58,481 nucleotides of DNA from Actinobacteria bacterium UBA4426 (GTDB lineage Bacteria > Actinomycetota > Actinomycetes > S36-B12), in the NCBI GenBank assembly GCA_002390705.1, contig DGQA01000036.1, forward strand, positions 6,376-64,856, in the 5' to 3' direction. Each line of letters begins with the position of its first letter. Within the stretch, counting starts at the first letter, position 1. Made by a program: the position numbers and the translations under genes. The notes under the pieces were generated by a model. The model saw nothing but the letters and a program-made list of their open reading frames with translations, did not search any database and was not told the origin of the DNA. Of the stretch, positions 40,964 to 49,136 are shown in pieces.

Positions 40964-42334
40964 TTAATCAATCAGGAAACTAGCCGGATTTTTAGGTGAG
41001 CGCGGGCTTGGGCTTGATTTGGATAATCCAATAGCGACCGCACCAAGTGGCAGCAAACTGCTTCCCAGACCCAAGTGATTGCGGACTGTGTCGGGACAAA
41101 ACAGCGTTGAGGAAATCCAAGCTCCTCCATATCCTTGGGCGCTTATACTGATGAGTAGATTCTCGACTGCAGCACCACCGGCAACAAGAAACATGTCTCG
41201 CTCACTGTTGTTGCGACCACCGACTTCGGGGTAGGTGTGCGCGTCGGCTGCCAGGTCCACGAACGGAAGAACGACACATGGGGCTGTGCGCAAGATATCA
41301 CCTCGGGCAATGCGCTTGGATACCTCTTCTTGGGATTTTCCTTCAGCTTGCAAGTCGCGCTGCCAGGTTGCAGCCATGGCGTCAAGTAGTGTGATGCGTT
41401 TCTGGTGGTGCTGCGGGTCGTGGAAATGGAGAACCAGAAATTTCCAAGGCGCAGTGTGATGCGGTGCGGGCGCAGTGACTGCAGCCTCTATTGCGGTCAG
41501 GATTACGCCTTGGGGAACCACTTCATGGGTGAAGTTGCGAGTAGTGCGGCGATCGGTAATTGCCCGCTCTTTCCCAAGCGCAATTGCTTCAGCAGTACCA
41601 AGGGAAAATAGGTCTTCATCGGTTGGGCGAATAATTGCGCGCGCGCCAGGTCCATGTTCTTCGGTGACGAGGTGGCCTAGCCCCCGAACAATTGCAAAGG
41701 GGGTTAAGGAGTCTTTTGGCCTGACTAATTCACTCGCTGCCGCGATTTCATCTGCCACGGCCACGATCGTCATTTCCAAAGTGCGGTCGAATGCGTCTGG
41801 TTCCCCGGTAAGGTCGTCAAGTACGGTGACGCCGGCGGCACCGATTGCGTGATCGGTTACACCCAGGCGCCACGCTCGCCCGAGTGTGTCGGTGATGATC
41901 ACTCCGATACTCACCCCCGCGCGTTCCTCGATTTGCTCACGAAGTCTGCGCGCGCTGTGATCTGAGTCAACAGGCAGCAACACGATCGTTCCCGGTTCGG
42001 TATTGCTGGCATCAACTCCTGCGGCTGCGAGAATTAAGCCAGTGTGTGTTTCAACAATCGTGGTTACGCCTCGATCATGAACTTTTGTAGCGACTACGCG
42101 CTTGGTCTCGGACCGAATGGCGGATTCACGATCTTGGACTTCCGTGACCACGCGCCCCTCACATTTAGCGACCACTTTGCTCGTGATCACGATTATGTCC
42201 CCGTTGTGCAAGGTATTTGCGGGGCGGAGGGAATCAAGCAATATAGCGATCAGGTCATCTTGTGATGTGAATTGGTGGTCGCTTGGTATCCCAAAAACTT
42301 GAATGCCCGCACGCGTGTTCATCGCAAATCGCAC
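40964..42334 (-). CDS. fbiB: Coenzyme F420-0:L-glutamate ligase with FMN-binding reductase domain
   Basis: This 456-residue protein is the actinobacterial bifunctional FbiB. The first 240 residues are a CofE-like ligase that adds glutamates to F420-0: GDIIVITSKVVAKCEGR, VIITDTLGRAWRLGVTDHAIG, read in two segments, and VRGLGHLV. The second part (about 260-456) is a nitroreductase-fold domain (RRTTRNF, APWKFLVLHF, AGGAAVENLLIS) that in FbiB reduces dehydro-F420 with FMNH2. It starts with a GTG directly after the fbiA stop; an ATG 4 codons later is possible. The pair makes coenzyme F420 with FbiC and FbiD, which are not in the window. Confidence 0.93.
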   Translation of the reverse strand: MRFAMNTRAGIQVFGIPSDHQFTSQDDLIAILLDSLRPANTLHNGDIIVITSKVVAKCEGRVVTEVQDRESAIRSETKRVVATKVHDRGVTTIVETHTGLILAAAGVDASNTEPGTIVLLPVDSDHSARRLREQIEERAGVSIGVIITDTLGRAWRLGVTDHAIGAAGVTVLDDLTGEPDAFDRTLEMTIVAVADEIAAASELVRPKDSLTPFAIVRGLGHLVTEEHGPGARAIIRPTDEDLFSLGTAEAIALGKERAITDRRTTRNFTHEVVPQGVILTAIEAAVTAPAPHHTAPWKFLVLHFHDPQHHQKRITLLDAMAATWQRDLQAEGKSQEEVSKRIARGDILRTAPCVVLPFVDLAADAHTYPEVGGRNNSERDMFLVAGGAAVENLLISISAQGYGGAWISSTLFCPDTVRNHLGLGSSLLPLGAVAIGLSKSSPSPRSPKNPASFLID

Positions 42335-43312
42335 TTAGTGTTTGAGCACTAAATCAAGAGCCGAGTTGGCCATTGCGCCGGCAGCATCAACGTCGGTCAT
42401 CAGCAGTGGTATTGCGCGAGCGGTGATTCCAAGGTCTTCGATCTCGCCCAAAGAATCGGCATCTGTGTGATCGATCAACCAGTAGTCTAAAAGTCCACCA
42501 TCAGATCTTGAGCCGTAATGTCGCGCAACTGCCGCGGCATTTGTCTGGACGTTAATTGCGCTCAAGCATGCATCAGCCATGCCGCGTACGGGGGCATTGT
42601 TCACAATTGGAGACAGGCCAAGCACCGGAGCTGAAGTATTGCGAATCGCTTCCGTTATGCCAGGGATAGTCAAGATCGTGCCGATCGAAACAACAGGATT
42701 GCTCGGTGGCAGCAGGACCAAGTCAGCGTTTGATATTGCATCGATTACTCCAGGTGCAGGCCGCGCGGTGTCGAGTCCAACTTGAATGAATTCGTAGGCT
42801 GGCAGTTTTGCGCCATAGCGAATCCACCATTCTTGAAAATGTATGGCGACGCGTGCGCCAGTGTCAGGGTGATCAATAACAACGTGGGTTTCGCATCGAT
42901 TATCTGACATGGGAATCAAGTTGATTCCCGGCTGCCAGCGATCACAGAGTGCGGAGGTGACTTCGCTGAGGGTGTAACCGGCATTAAGGGAGGTCGTGCG
43001 GATCAAGTGGGTTGCCAAGTCCTTGTCGCCAAGGCCAAACCAAGTCGGATCAACGCCATAAGCGGCTAGTTCCTCTTTTGCGGTGAAAGTTTCGCCTTCG
43101 CGTCCCCAGCCGCGCTCGACGCTGATGCCGCCGCCGAGGGTATACATCACGGTGTCAAGATCTGGACAAACCCGCACGCCGTGCACCCAAATATCGTCAC
43201 CCGTGTTTGCGATTACGGTGACGTCTACTTCCCGGGTCACCTTTTTTGATTGGGTGAGGCCCCGAAGAAAGCGGGCACCCCCGATGCCGCCGGCGAGGGC
43301 AGTGATTTTCAC
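42335..43312 (-). CDS. fbiA: 2-phospho-lactate/enolpyruvyl transferase of F420 synthesis
   Basis: This 325-residue CofD-family enzyme transfers a phosphoenolpyruvyl (or phospholactyl) group from the guanylated precursor to Fo. It has the N-terminal loop ITALAGGIGGARFLRGL, IANTGDDIWVHGVRVCPDLDT over the next strands, and LLPPSNPVVSIGTIL for the substrate site. I placed the start at a GTG (43312), matching the short N-termini of family members; an ATG at 43342, with GGGAGA upstream, would add ten residues and is a real alternative. It is followed directly by fbiB and is divergent from whiB. Confidence 0.93.
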   Translation of the reverse strand: MKITALAGGIGGARFLRGLTQSKKVTREVDVTVIANTGDDIWVHGVRVCPDLDTVMYTLGGGISVERGWGREGETFTAKEELAAYGVDPTWFGLGDKDLATHLIRTTSLNAGYTLSEVTSALCDRWQPGINLIPMSDNRCETHVVIDHPDTGARVAIHFQEWWIRYGAKLPAYEFIQVGLDTARPAPGVIDAISNADLVLLPPSNPVVSIGTILTIPGITEAIRNTSAPVLGLSPIVNNAPVRGMADACLSAINVQTNAAAVARHYGSRSDGGLLDYWLIDHTDADSLGEIEDLGITARAIPLLMTDVDAAGAMANSALDLVLKH

Positions 43313-43442
43313 AGCGTCATCTTTGCACGATCTGCGTCCCATGGCGCGTCTCCCGCCATTGGACCAATAAATTGCAGACACACCGAGATTTCGAGTTTTT
43401 TACCAAAATTCGGGGAAATTGCCCCAAATGTCCGTTTTACGC

Positions 43443-43471
43443 TTGACGTTTGTGAATCACACCTCTGTAAT
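43443..43471 (+). promoter_or_regulatory. Sigma-70-type promoter of whiB
   Basis: TTGACG (43443-43448) and TGTAAT (43466-43471) are separated by 17 bases, a near-consensus vegetative promoter. Unlike most genes here it is followed by a leader of about 45 bases with a strong ribosome-binding site. Confidence 0.6.
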
Positions 43472-43511
43472 ACAGCCTAGAAAAGGAAAAGTTTGAGTGA
43501 AACTTTGGGTC

Positions 43512-43520
43512 GAGGAGGAA
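43512..43520 (+). promoter_or_regulatory. Ribosome-binding site deciding the whiB start
   Basis: GAGGAGGAA lies 3 bases plus spacer ahead of the ATG at 43524, the strongest such site in the window. It rules out the earlier in-frame GTG at 43497. Confidence 0.6.
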
Positions 43521-43523
43521 TTC

Positions 43524-43835
43524 ATGGTGGGTGACTCGCAGTTCATTGCGCAGGTCGTCACGCAACCGGCGCCAGGAGCCGTGCTGGGGTTGGTGCCTCT
43601 AACAGACGCGGAGGAGCTTGCGTGGCAGGAACAGGCCTTGTGCGCGCAGACCGACCCTGAGGCATTTTTCCCGGAAAAAGGCGGTAGTACCCGCGAGGCT
43701 AAGAAAGTATGCCTCTCCTGTGAGGTCCGCGTGGATTGCTTGGAATATGCCCTCGAGCAAGATGAACGTTTTGGGATCTGGGGGGGCCTTTCTGAACGGG
43801 AGCGCCGTCGCTTGAAAAAACTCGCTGTTTCTTAG
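43524..43835 (+). CDS. whiB: WhiB-family iron-sulfur regulator (WhiB2/WhmD type)
   Basis: This 103-residue protein has the four WhiB cysteines: ALCAQTDPEAFFP, KKVCLSCEVRVDCLEYAL (CxxCxxxxxC), followed by the turn FGIWGGLSERERR and a basic end. WhiB proteins hold a [4Fe-4S] cluster, bind the primary sigma factor and control septation, development or redox responses. The position next to fbiA and the large glycosyltransferase is that of WhiB2/WhmD, which is essential for cell division in mycobacteria. It has its own strong promoter. Confidence 0.95.
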   Translation: MVGDSQFIAQVVTQPAPGAVLGLVPLTDAEELAWQEQALCAQTDPEAFFPEKGGSTREAKKVCLSCEVRVDCLEYALEQDERFGIWGGLSERERRRLKKLAVS

Positions 43836-43885
43836 GCGCTTCGTTACAAGCGCGCGTGCGCTCCGGCCGAGGCTTGACTGCGTCA

Positions 43886-43891
43886 TAGGCT
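43886..43891 (+). promoter_or_regulatory. Leaderless-type -10 element for the large glycosyltransferase
   Basis: TAGGCT at -12 to -7 from the GTG at 43898. Confidence 0.55.
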
Positions 43892-43897
43892 GTCTCC

Positions 43898-46800
43898 GTG
43901 AGTGAAATCGACTTTGAGCCGGAATCGGCGCTGGGCGAGGACCCTCAATGGTTCGACCAAGATGTCAGCTTCGAGTTCGATGAAGAACCCAACAGCGAGC
44001 CGCTGGTAGTGCGTTCTCACTTTGTCACCACGGTTCTCGTCTCCCACAACGGAGAGACCTGGTTGCCGGCGGTACTTACTCAGCTGGCTCGCACCACGAG
44101 GCCCCCGGAAGTAATTGTTGGAGTCGATGCCCGATCAACGGATACGTCCTTAGAAATTTTGACTCAGAGCTTGGGCGCTGATCGGGTAGTGGCTTTGGCC
44201 GAGAACAAGGGTTTTGGGGCCTGTGTCGACGCTGGATTGGGCTTGGTGCCGCGACCGGATTTCCTCGCGGACGCTCGTCCGTCCGACACAATTGAATGGA
44301 TCTGGCTGTTGCACGACGACTGTGCACCAGACTCCACCGCGCTGGAGCGTCTCTTATTGACGGCAGACCGTCACCCCAGCGTCGCCATTCTCGGGCCCAA
44401 GATTCTCGGCTGGCATGACCGCAGGGTCCTACTTGAGGTGGGCGTGGGCATTACCTCGGACGGCCGGCGGGTAACCGGGCTTGAACATGGTGAGCTTGAC
44501 CAAGGTCAACATGATGGTGATCGTGATGTGTTGGCGGTCAGTTCCGCCGGCATGCTCGTCAGGCGAGATATTTTCGATGCCCTCGGAGGTTTTGATCCGG
44601 AGCTGCCGCTATTTCGCGATGATTTAGATTTGTGCTGGCGGGCCCACCGCATGGGTGAGCGCGTGATCGTGGCCACAGGCTCACAAGTGCACCACCGTGA
44701 AGCGTCCAAAAACGGACGAAGGCTTGACAATCAAAGCCATCTGGGAATCTCACGTCTTCTTCGCGCAGATCGGGAAGCCGCAGTTCACGTGTTACTTGCC
44801 CATTCCACTGGCATTGCCGCAGTATTAATTGGCCTGCGCTTATTCTTGGGCAGCGCGATTCGCTCGTTGGGGTATTTGTTGGGCAAGGATGCCAGTGCTG
44901 CCGGAGCCGAAATCGGCGCGGTGGTATCTGTAATCCTTCATCCATCGCGGTTGCGTCGTTCGCGCACACTTGTTGCCGCGACATCGACCGAACCTGCCTC
45001 AGTCGTTCGACACCTACGACCTAGTACGTGGGAGCAGATCCGCTCTCTGGGAGAGGCTGTGGCCGGCCTTGCCACAACAAGTGGATCAACGGCCAACACG
45101 CTCAGCGCTCTTGATTCAGGTCCGGTTGATGAAGATGCGTCCTACCTAGAAGAATCCTCTGTGGGGCTAGTGAAAAGGGTGCTTCGCAAGCCCAGCGTGG
45201 TGCTAATTGTGCTGCTGACACTCATTGCCGTCGCGGCAACCCGATCTTTATGGCTCGGAGAAGGAGTGGTCCAAGGTGGGGCACTTCTGCCAAGTCCGTG
45301 GGGGGCATCGGATCTATGGAACTTCTACATCCAAGGTTGGCACAATGTTGGCCCAGGCTCGGTAAGCGATTCACCGCCGTACATTGCGGTGATAGCGATC
45401 CTGTCAACAATCATGTTAGGCAAAGCCACCCTCGCGGTGAATTTCATGTTGCTATTGGCAATTCCGTTGGCCGGCTGGGCCGCTTACTTTGCGTCGCGGG
45501 ATCTCATCCCGAGCACGGCGATTCGTGTCTGGGGTGCAGCAACCTACGCGCTTTTGCCAGCCATGACGGGTGCACTTGCTCAGGGTCGACTCGGAACCAG
45601 CTTCGCAGCATTTATTTTGCCGTTTGCGCTGCGTTCCGGGGTTCGCTTGTTTACTCCCGGCTCATCGAGAAGGCGCGCGGCCGGTACGGCATTGCTTTTT
45701 GGCTTGCTCCTCGCATTCGCTCCAGCGCTGTGGCTCATTTTGCTGATTTGCGCGGTTTTGGTACTTGTCTTTATCCGCCGAACCAAAGAAGCGGTGATCA
45801 AAGCGGCAATTACATTTAGCGCCTCATTTGCCGCCCTTGTTCCGTGGAGCTTCTCATTGGTACTTAATCCGGTGCATTTTTTCTTTGAGCCGGGCTTGAA
45901 CTCTGCAGCTCTCACCAATCCAGATATGTCAATGGTAGATATTTTCCTGCTTTACCCGGGCGGTCCAGGGATGTCGCCGAATTTTATTACGGTGGGAATT
46001 GTTCTTGCAGCTGTGCTTGCTCTGGTACGCACTGATCGACGTTCGGTAACTTTTCTTTTGATCACTGCTGCGTGGGTGGGAATACTATTTGCCTTCGTCC
46101 AAGTTGTTTTTCTGTTCACCCCTGTTGGTGCCACGACACAAATGCGCACTTGGCCTGGCCCGGCCACGTTGTTTATTGGGCTGATGCTGATTGCTGCAGC
46201 AGCATTGGGCGCACAGGGGTTACGTACCCGATTCATCGGGCAAAGTTTCAGCCTAGGCCAGCCAATCGCGGCGATCGTTGTTCTTGCGGCGCTCGTCGCG
46301 CCAGTACTGTCACTTTGGTGGCTTGTCCCTGCCGATACCAGCGTGCTAGCCCGTAATTCGCCTTCGACTGTGCCGGCGTTTGTTGCCGCGGATGCATTCG
46401 GCCCACAAGCGCCACGAACACTCATACTCACGCAACTACCAGCCGGCAACATCGAATACACATTGATTAATGGGGACGGCTTACGTTTAGGCGATGCGGA
46501 CACACCACCGGATTCGCAGGTGTGGCGCACAATCGATCCGTATGTTGCGGCGATGGCCTCGGGGCGCGGTGGCAACGAAGTTGCAGCGTTGGGAGGCTAC
46601 GGAGTCCGCTATGTGTCACTCGCTCCAGGATCGTCTACGGAAATCGTGCCAATTCTCGATGCTGAGCCCGGTTTGCGCCGGCTATCTAACTCCGACGGCG
46701 AGGTGCTGTGGCGTGTATCGGGTGTAACTTCGCGCGCCCGAATTACCGATGGAGATATCCAGTCGCCGGTGGGCATCGCATCGCCGAAAAATCTGGGCAC

Positions 46801-47161
46801 CGAACCGTATATTGAGCAAATATTGCCCGACGGAGCAGGCACCCGTGTGCTCTATATTGGGGCAGGCGCTGACTCCCGTTGGAATGCTGGCGATCTAGAA
46901 TCGGTGACCACTGAGGGCTTATTGGATTGGTCGGCAACATTTGAAATCCCCTCGGGAAGCCCGGAGGTCCGAGTTGTGTTCGACAACTCGTCACGTCAAT
47001 TGTGGTTGCTCGCCCAATTATTCGTTGTCCTTTCACTTATCGTGATTGCATTGCCGTCCCGCACACGAATGGAAGTTGACCCTGATCTTGATATTTCGCC
47101 AGAGATCGCACATGTAAATGAAAACCCGCAACCTACGAAAGGGCGGGATTCACGTGGCTAA
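43898..47161 (+). CDS. Giant membrane-bound family 2 glycosyltransferase
   Basis: This 1087-residue protein has a cytoplasmic GT2 domain (about 45-300): TTVLVSHNGETWLPAVL, VGVDARSTDTS, NKGFGACVDAGL, IWLLHDDCAPD with the HDDC metal motif, and DDLDLCWRAHRMGE with the catalytic acid. From about residue 430 to 800 there are roughly ten membrane helices, then an extracellular region and a final helix near 1035-1055. The layout is that of the actinobacterial transferases found next to DUF5719 and whiB2, thought to build a wall or membrane mannan/galactan. GTG 43898 has TAGGCT at -12. Its stop overlaps the DUF5719 start by 8 bases. Confidence 0.88.
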   Translation: MSEIDFEPESALGEDPQWFDQDVSFEFDEEPNSEPLVVRSHFVTTVLVSHNGETWLPAVLTQLARTTRPPEVIVGVDARSTDTSLEILTQSLGADRVVALAENKGFGACVDAGLGLVPRPDFLADARPSDTIEWIWLLHDDCAPDSTALERLLLTADRHPSVAILGPKILGWHDRRVLLEVGVGITSDGRRVTGLEHGELDQGQHDGDRDVLAVSSAGMLVRRDIFDALGGFDPELPLFRDDLDLCWRAHRMGERVIVATGSQVHHREASKNGRRLDNQSHLGISRLLRADREAAVHVLLAHSTGIAAVLIGLRLFLGSAIRSLGYLLGKDASAAGAEIGAVVSVILHPSRLRRSRTLVAATSTEPASVVRHLRPSTWEQIRSLGEAVAGLATTSGSTANTLSALDSGPVDEDASYLEESSVGLVKRVLRKPSVVLIVLLTLIAVAATRSLWLGEGVVQGGALLPSPWGASDLWNFYIQGWHNVGPGSVSDSPPYIAVIAILSTIMLGKATLAVNFMLLLAIPLAGWAAYFASRDLIPSTAIRVWGAATYALLPAMTGALAQGRLGTSFAAFILPFALRSGVRLFTPGSSRRRAAGTALLFGLLLAFAPALWLILLICAVLVLVFIRRTKEAVIKAAITFSASFAALVPWSFSLVLNPVHFFFEPGLNSAALTNPDMSMVDIFLLYPGGPGMSPNFITVGIVLAAVLALVRTDRRSVTFLLITAAWVGILFAFVQVVFLFTPVGATTQMRTWPGPATLFIGLMLIAAAALGAQGLRTRFIGQSFSLGQPIAAIVVLAALVAPVLSLWWLVPADTSVLARNSPSTVPAFVAADAFGPQAPRTLILTQLPAGNIEYTLINGDGLRLGDADTPPDSQVWRTIDPYVAAMASGRGGNEVAALGGYGVRYVSLAPGSSTEIVPILDAEPGLRRLSNSDGEVLWRVSGVTSRARITDGDIQSPVGIASPKNLGTEPYIEQILPDGAGTRVLYIGAGADSRWNAGDLESVTTEGLLDWSATFEIPSGSPEVRVVFDNSSRQLWLLAQLFVVLSLIVIALPSRTRMEVDPDLDISPEIAHVNENPQPTKGRDSRG

Positions 47162-48689
47162 TATCGATTCAACTTTTTTGTCCTCACGGTTTTTTGCGCC
47201 CGTTGCGGTTGTGGCTGCCGCTGCACTTGTCATTGGAATTTCCGGGCTCGTTCAAGTCGAGAAACCAAAAGCTTCAGAGGTCGCTGTCTCAATTGAACCA
47301 ATCGGCTCGTCTGTGCTGCTGTGCCCAGAACCTGGTACCGGTGGTGACCTCGGTGTTCGAGTGACCGCGGCTGTTGTACCCGGTCAACTGGGCCAAGACT
47401 CTGGCCCGGGCTCGGCTGGCATCGAAACCCTTCCTGGCAAAGAATCGGCGCGTTCGCCAATAAAAGTGCCGGGGGAACAAGGCCAAATTGAGGCATTCGG
47501 TGACCGACTCCCAGCAATCCGTGCTTACGGTGAAGGCTCATTGGCACCGGGACTAGTCGCTAACCAGTGGGGCCGTGACCCCAGTGGTCGAGGTCGAGGC
47601 ATGGCAAGCACTGCGTGTGCACCGGCAGCATCGGAGTTTTGGTTTGTCGGCGGCGGCGCAATTGCAGGACGTAAAACCCGCGTTCTTTTAGTAAATCCCG
47701 ATGACACTGCGGCACTCGTCGACGTAATCATTCATGGCCCCGATGGAATTATTGATGCCCCGGCCGGCCGAGGCTTAGTTGTTCCTCCGCTTGATCGAGT
47801 AACGGTACAGCTTGATGTGCTCGCCCCAGGAGTTCGCGCGGCCGCCTTGCACATACTGGCACGTACGGGCCGTATTGGAGCGTCAGTAAATGACGAGCAA
47901 CGATCCGGTTTACAGTCCGTGGGGACCGACTGGGTTCCACAGGCAGCTTTACCGGCAAGAAAGGTGTACGTGCCCGGCGTGATTAATGGGCTAGGTGCAC
48001 GCGTTTTGTCGATTGTTTCCACATCGGAAAACGATGCAAACGTGACCTTGCGCGTGATTTCACCTGAGGGCACATTCGAACCGGCGGGGAGCAACGTGTT
48101 TACGGTTACCTCAGGCGCGGTTGTAACAACGGATATGACGCCCGATTTGCCGCAAACGCCCGATGGTTCTTTACCCGTGACACTTGAATTAACTTCGGAT
48201 CAACCCATTGTGGTGGGCATGCGGCAGTTTTTTGGTGAGAAGCGAGTCCAAAATGAAACGGCATTTAGTGCTGGAGCGCAACCGATTACTGGGCCTGCAG
48301 CTGTTTCGGGGTTACCGGTCCGAGATGCAACAGATGTCCGCTTGGCAATTAGCGCACCAGAAGGTGACGTGGAAGTGGATATCGTGCTACTCCCATTCCG
48401 TGGTGGAAAAAGTGTCGGCGAACCAACGGCACCGAGACGGATAAAAGTTACCGGGGGCCAACTGCGAAACATCAAGTTGAATCCGCCTACTGACATTGAT
48501 TGGTACACCGCGATCGTTACCACGGTGCCGGGATCGGGCCCGGTCTTGCTCGCGCATCGAGTCAGGGAGAAATCGCGTTATGGTGATTTGATGACTGGTT
48601 ATCCATGGAGCCCATTACGCATCGAGGTTTCGGTCCCTAGTGCTGCGCAGAATGAAGCCGTCGTGGTGCGGCGCGCCGCCACAAGTTAG
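47154..48689 (+). CDS. DUF5719 family secreted/membrane-anchored protein
   Basis: This 511-residue protein has one N-terminal helix (about residues 13-35, FFAPVAVVAAAALVIGISG) and then a long extracytoplasmic beta-rich region, with FWFVGGGAIAGRKTRVLLVNPDD, split between strands, VYVPGVINGLGARVLSIVS and PVLLAHRVRE. It matches DUF5719, which sits beside the large glycosyltransferase in most Actinobacteria. Its function is unknown; a partner role for the glycosyltransferase is suggested only by their conserved neighbourhood. The GTG at 47154 follows AAAGGGCGGG and overlaps the upstream stop, so I preferred it to an ATG at 47118. Confidence 0.85.
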   Translation: MANIDSTFLSSRFFAPVAVVAAAALVIGISGLVQVEKPKASEVAVSIEPIGSSVLLCPEPGTGGDLGVRVTAAVVPGQLGQDSGPGSAGIETLPGKESARSPIKVPGEQGQIEAFGDRLPAIRAYGEGSLAPGLVANQWGRDPSGRGRGMASTACAPAASEFWFVGGGAIAGRKTRVLLVNPDDTAALVDVIIHGPDGIIDAPAGRGLVVPPLDRVTVQLDVLAPGVRAAALHILARTGRIGASVNDEQRSGLQSVGTDWVPQAALPARKVYVPGVINGLGARVLSIVSTSENDANVTLRVISPEGTFEPAGSNVFTVTSGAVVTTDMTPDLPQTPDGSLPVTLELTSDQPIVVGMRQFFGEKRVQNETAFSAGAQPITGPAAVSGLPVRDATDVRLAISAPEGDVEVDIVLLPFRGGKSVGEPTAPRRIKVTGGQLRNIKLNPPTDIDWYTAIVTTVPGSGPVLLAHRVREKSRYGDLMTGYPWSPLRIEVSVPSAAQNEAVVVRRAATS

Positions 48690-48703
48690 TACTCGACTGC
48701 TAC

Positions 48704-48709
48704 TAATCT
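48704..48709 (+). promoter_or_regulatory. Leaderless-type -10 element for the DUF3499 gene
   Basis: TAATCT at -13 to -8 from the GTG at 48717. Confidence 0.5.
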
Positions 48710-48716
48710 GCCTTGG

Positions 48717-49085
48717 GTGAGTAGACGCCGTTGCTCCAAACCGTCCTGTAGCGGTACTGGGGTGTCCACATTGACCTATGTCTATGCTGATTCAACTGCG
48801 GTACTTGGTCCGTTAGCAACCTACGCTGAACCGCACTGCTACGACCTTTGTTCAATGCATAGTGAGCGACTTACGGCCCCCCGCGGATGGGAGATTGTTC
48901 GCATTGCCCCGGATCCTGATTCCTTGAAGCCATCTTCTGATGACCTTGAAGCCCTCGCCAATGCTGTGCGTGAAGCGGCTCGGCCCCGGTACCTTGAGCG
49001 CGAAGCTGCTGCGGCCGCATCGGGCGATGCCGTTGAGGTTGCTCGTCGTGGTCATTTGCGGGTTCTTGCCACGCCCGAGTCGTAA
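48717..49085 (+). CDS. DUF3499 family protein
   Basis: This 122-residue protein has the DUF3499 layout: the N-terminal RRRCSKPSCSGTGVSTLTYVY, read over two strands, with paired cysteines, then EPHCYDLCSMHSERLTAPRGWEIV over the second pair, and a helical C-terminus. The four cysteines and a His probably bind zinc. Function is unknown. It occurs in the same place, ahead of phosphomannomutase, in many Actinobacteria; the metallopeptidase gene that often adjoins it there is absent here. Confidence 0.85.
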   Translation: MSRRRCSKPSCSGTGVSTLTYVYADSTAVLGPLATYAEPHCYDLCSMHSERLTAPRGWEIVRIAPDPDSLKPSSDDLEALANAVREAARPRYLEREAAAAASGDAVEVARRGHLRVLATPES

Positions 49086-49124
49086 TCTTCGGACAGTAAT
49101 CTTCAGCAGCTCAGCGGTAACCGA

Positions 49125-49130
49125 TAGGTT
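49125..49130 (+). promoter_or_regulatory. Leaderless-type -10 element for manB
   Basis: TAGGTT at -12 to -7 from the ATG at 49137. Confidence 0.55.
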
Positions 49131-49136
49131 TATCTA

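Noticed and set aside
43497..43523. An earlier GTG start for whiB
   Set aside because: A much stronger ribosome-binding site lies directly ahead of the ATG at 43524, and the extra residues would include that site.
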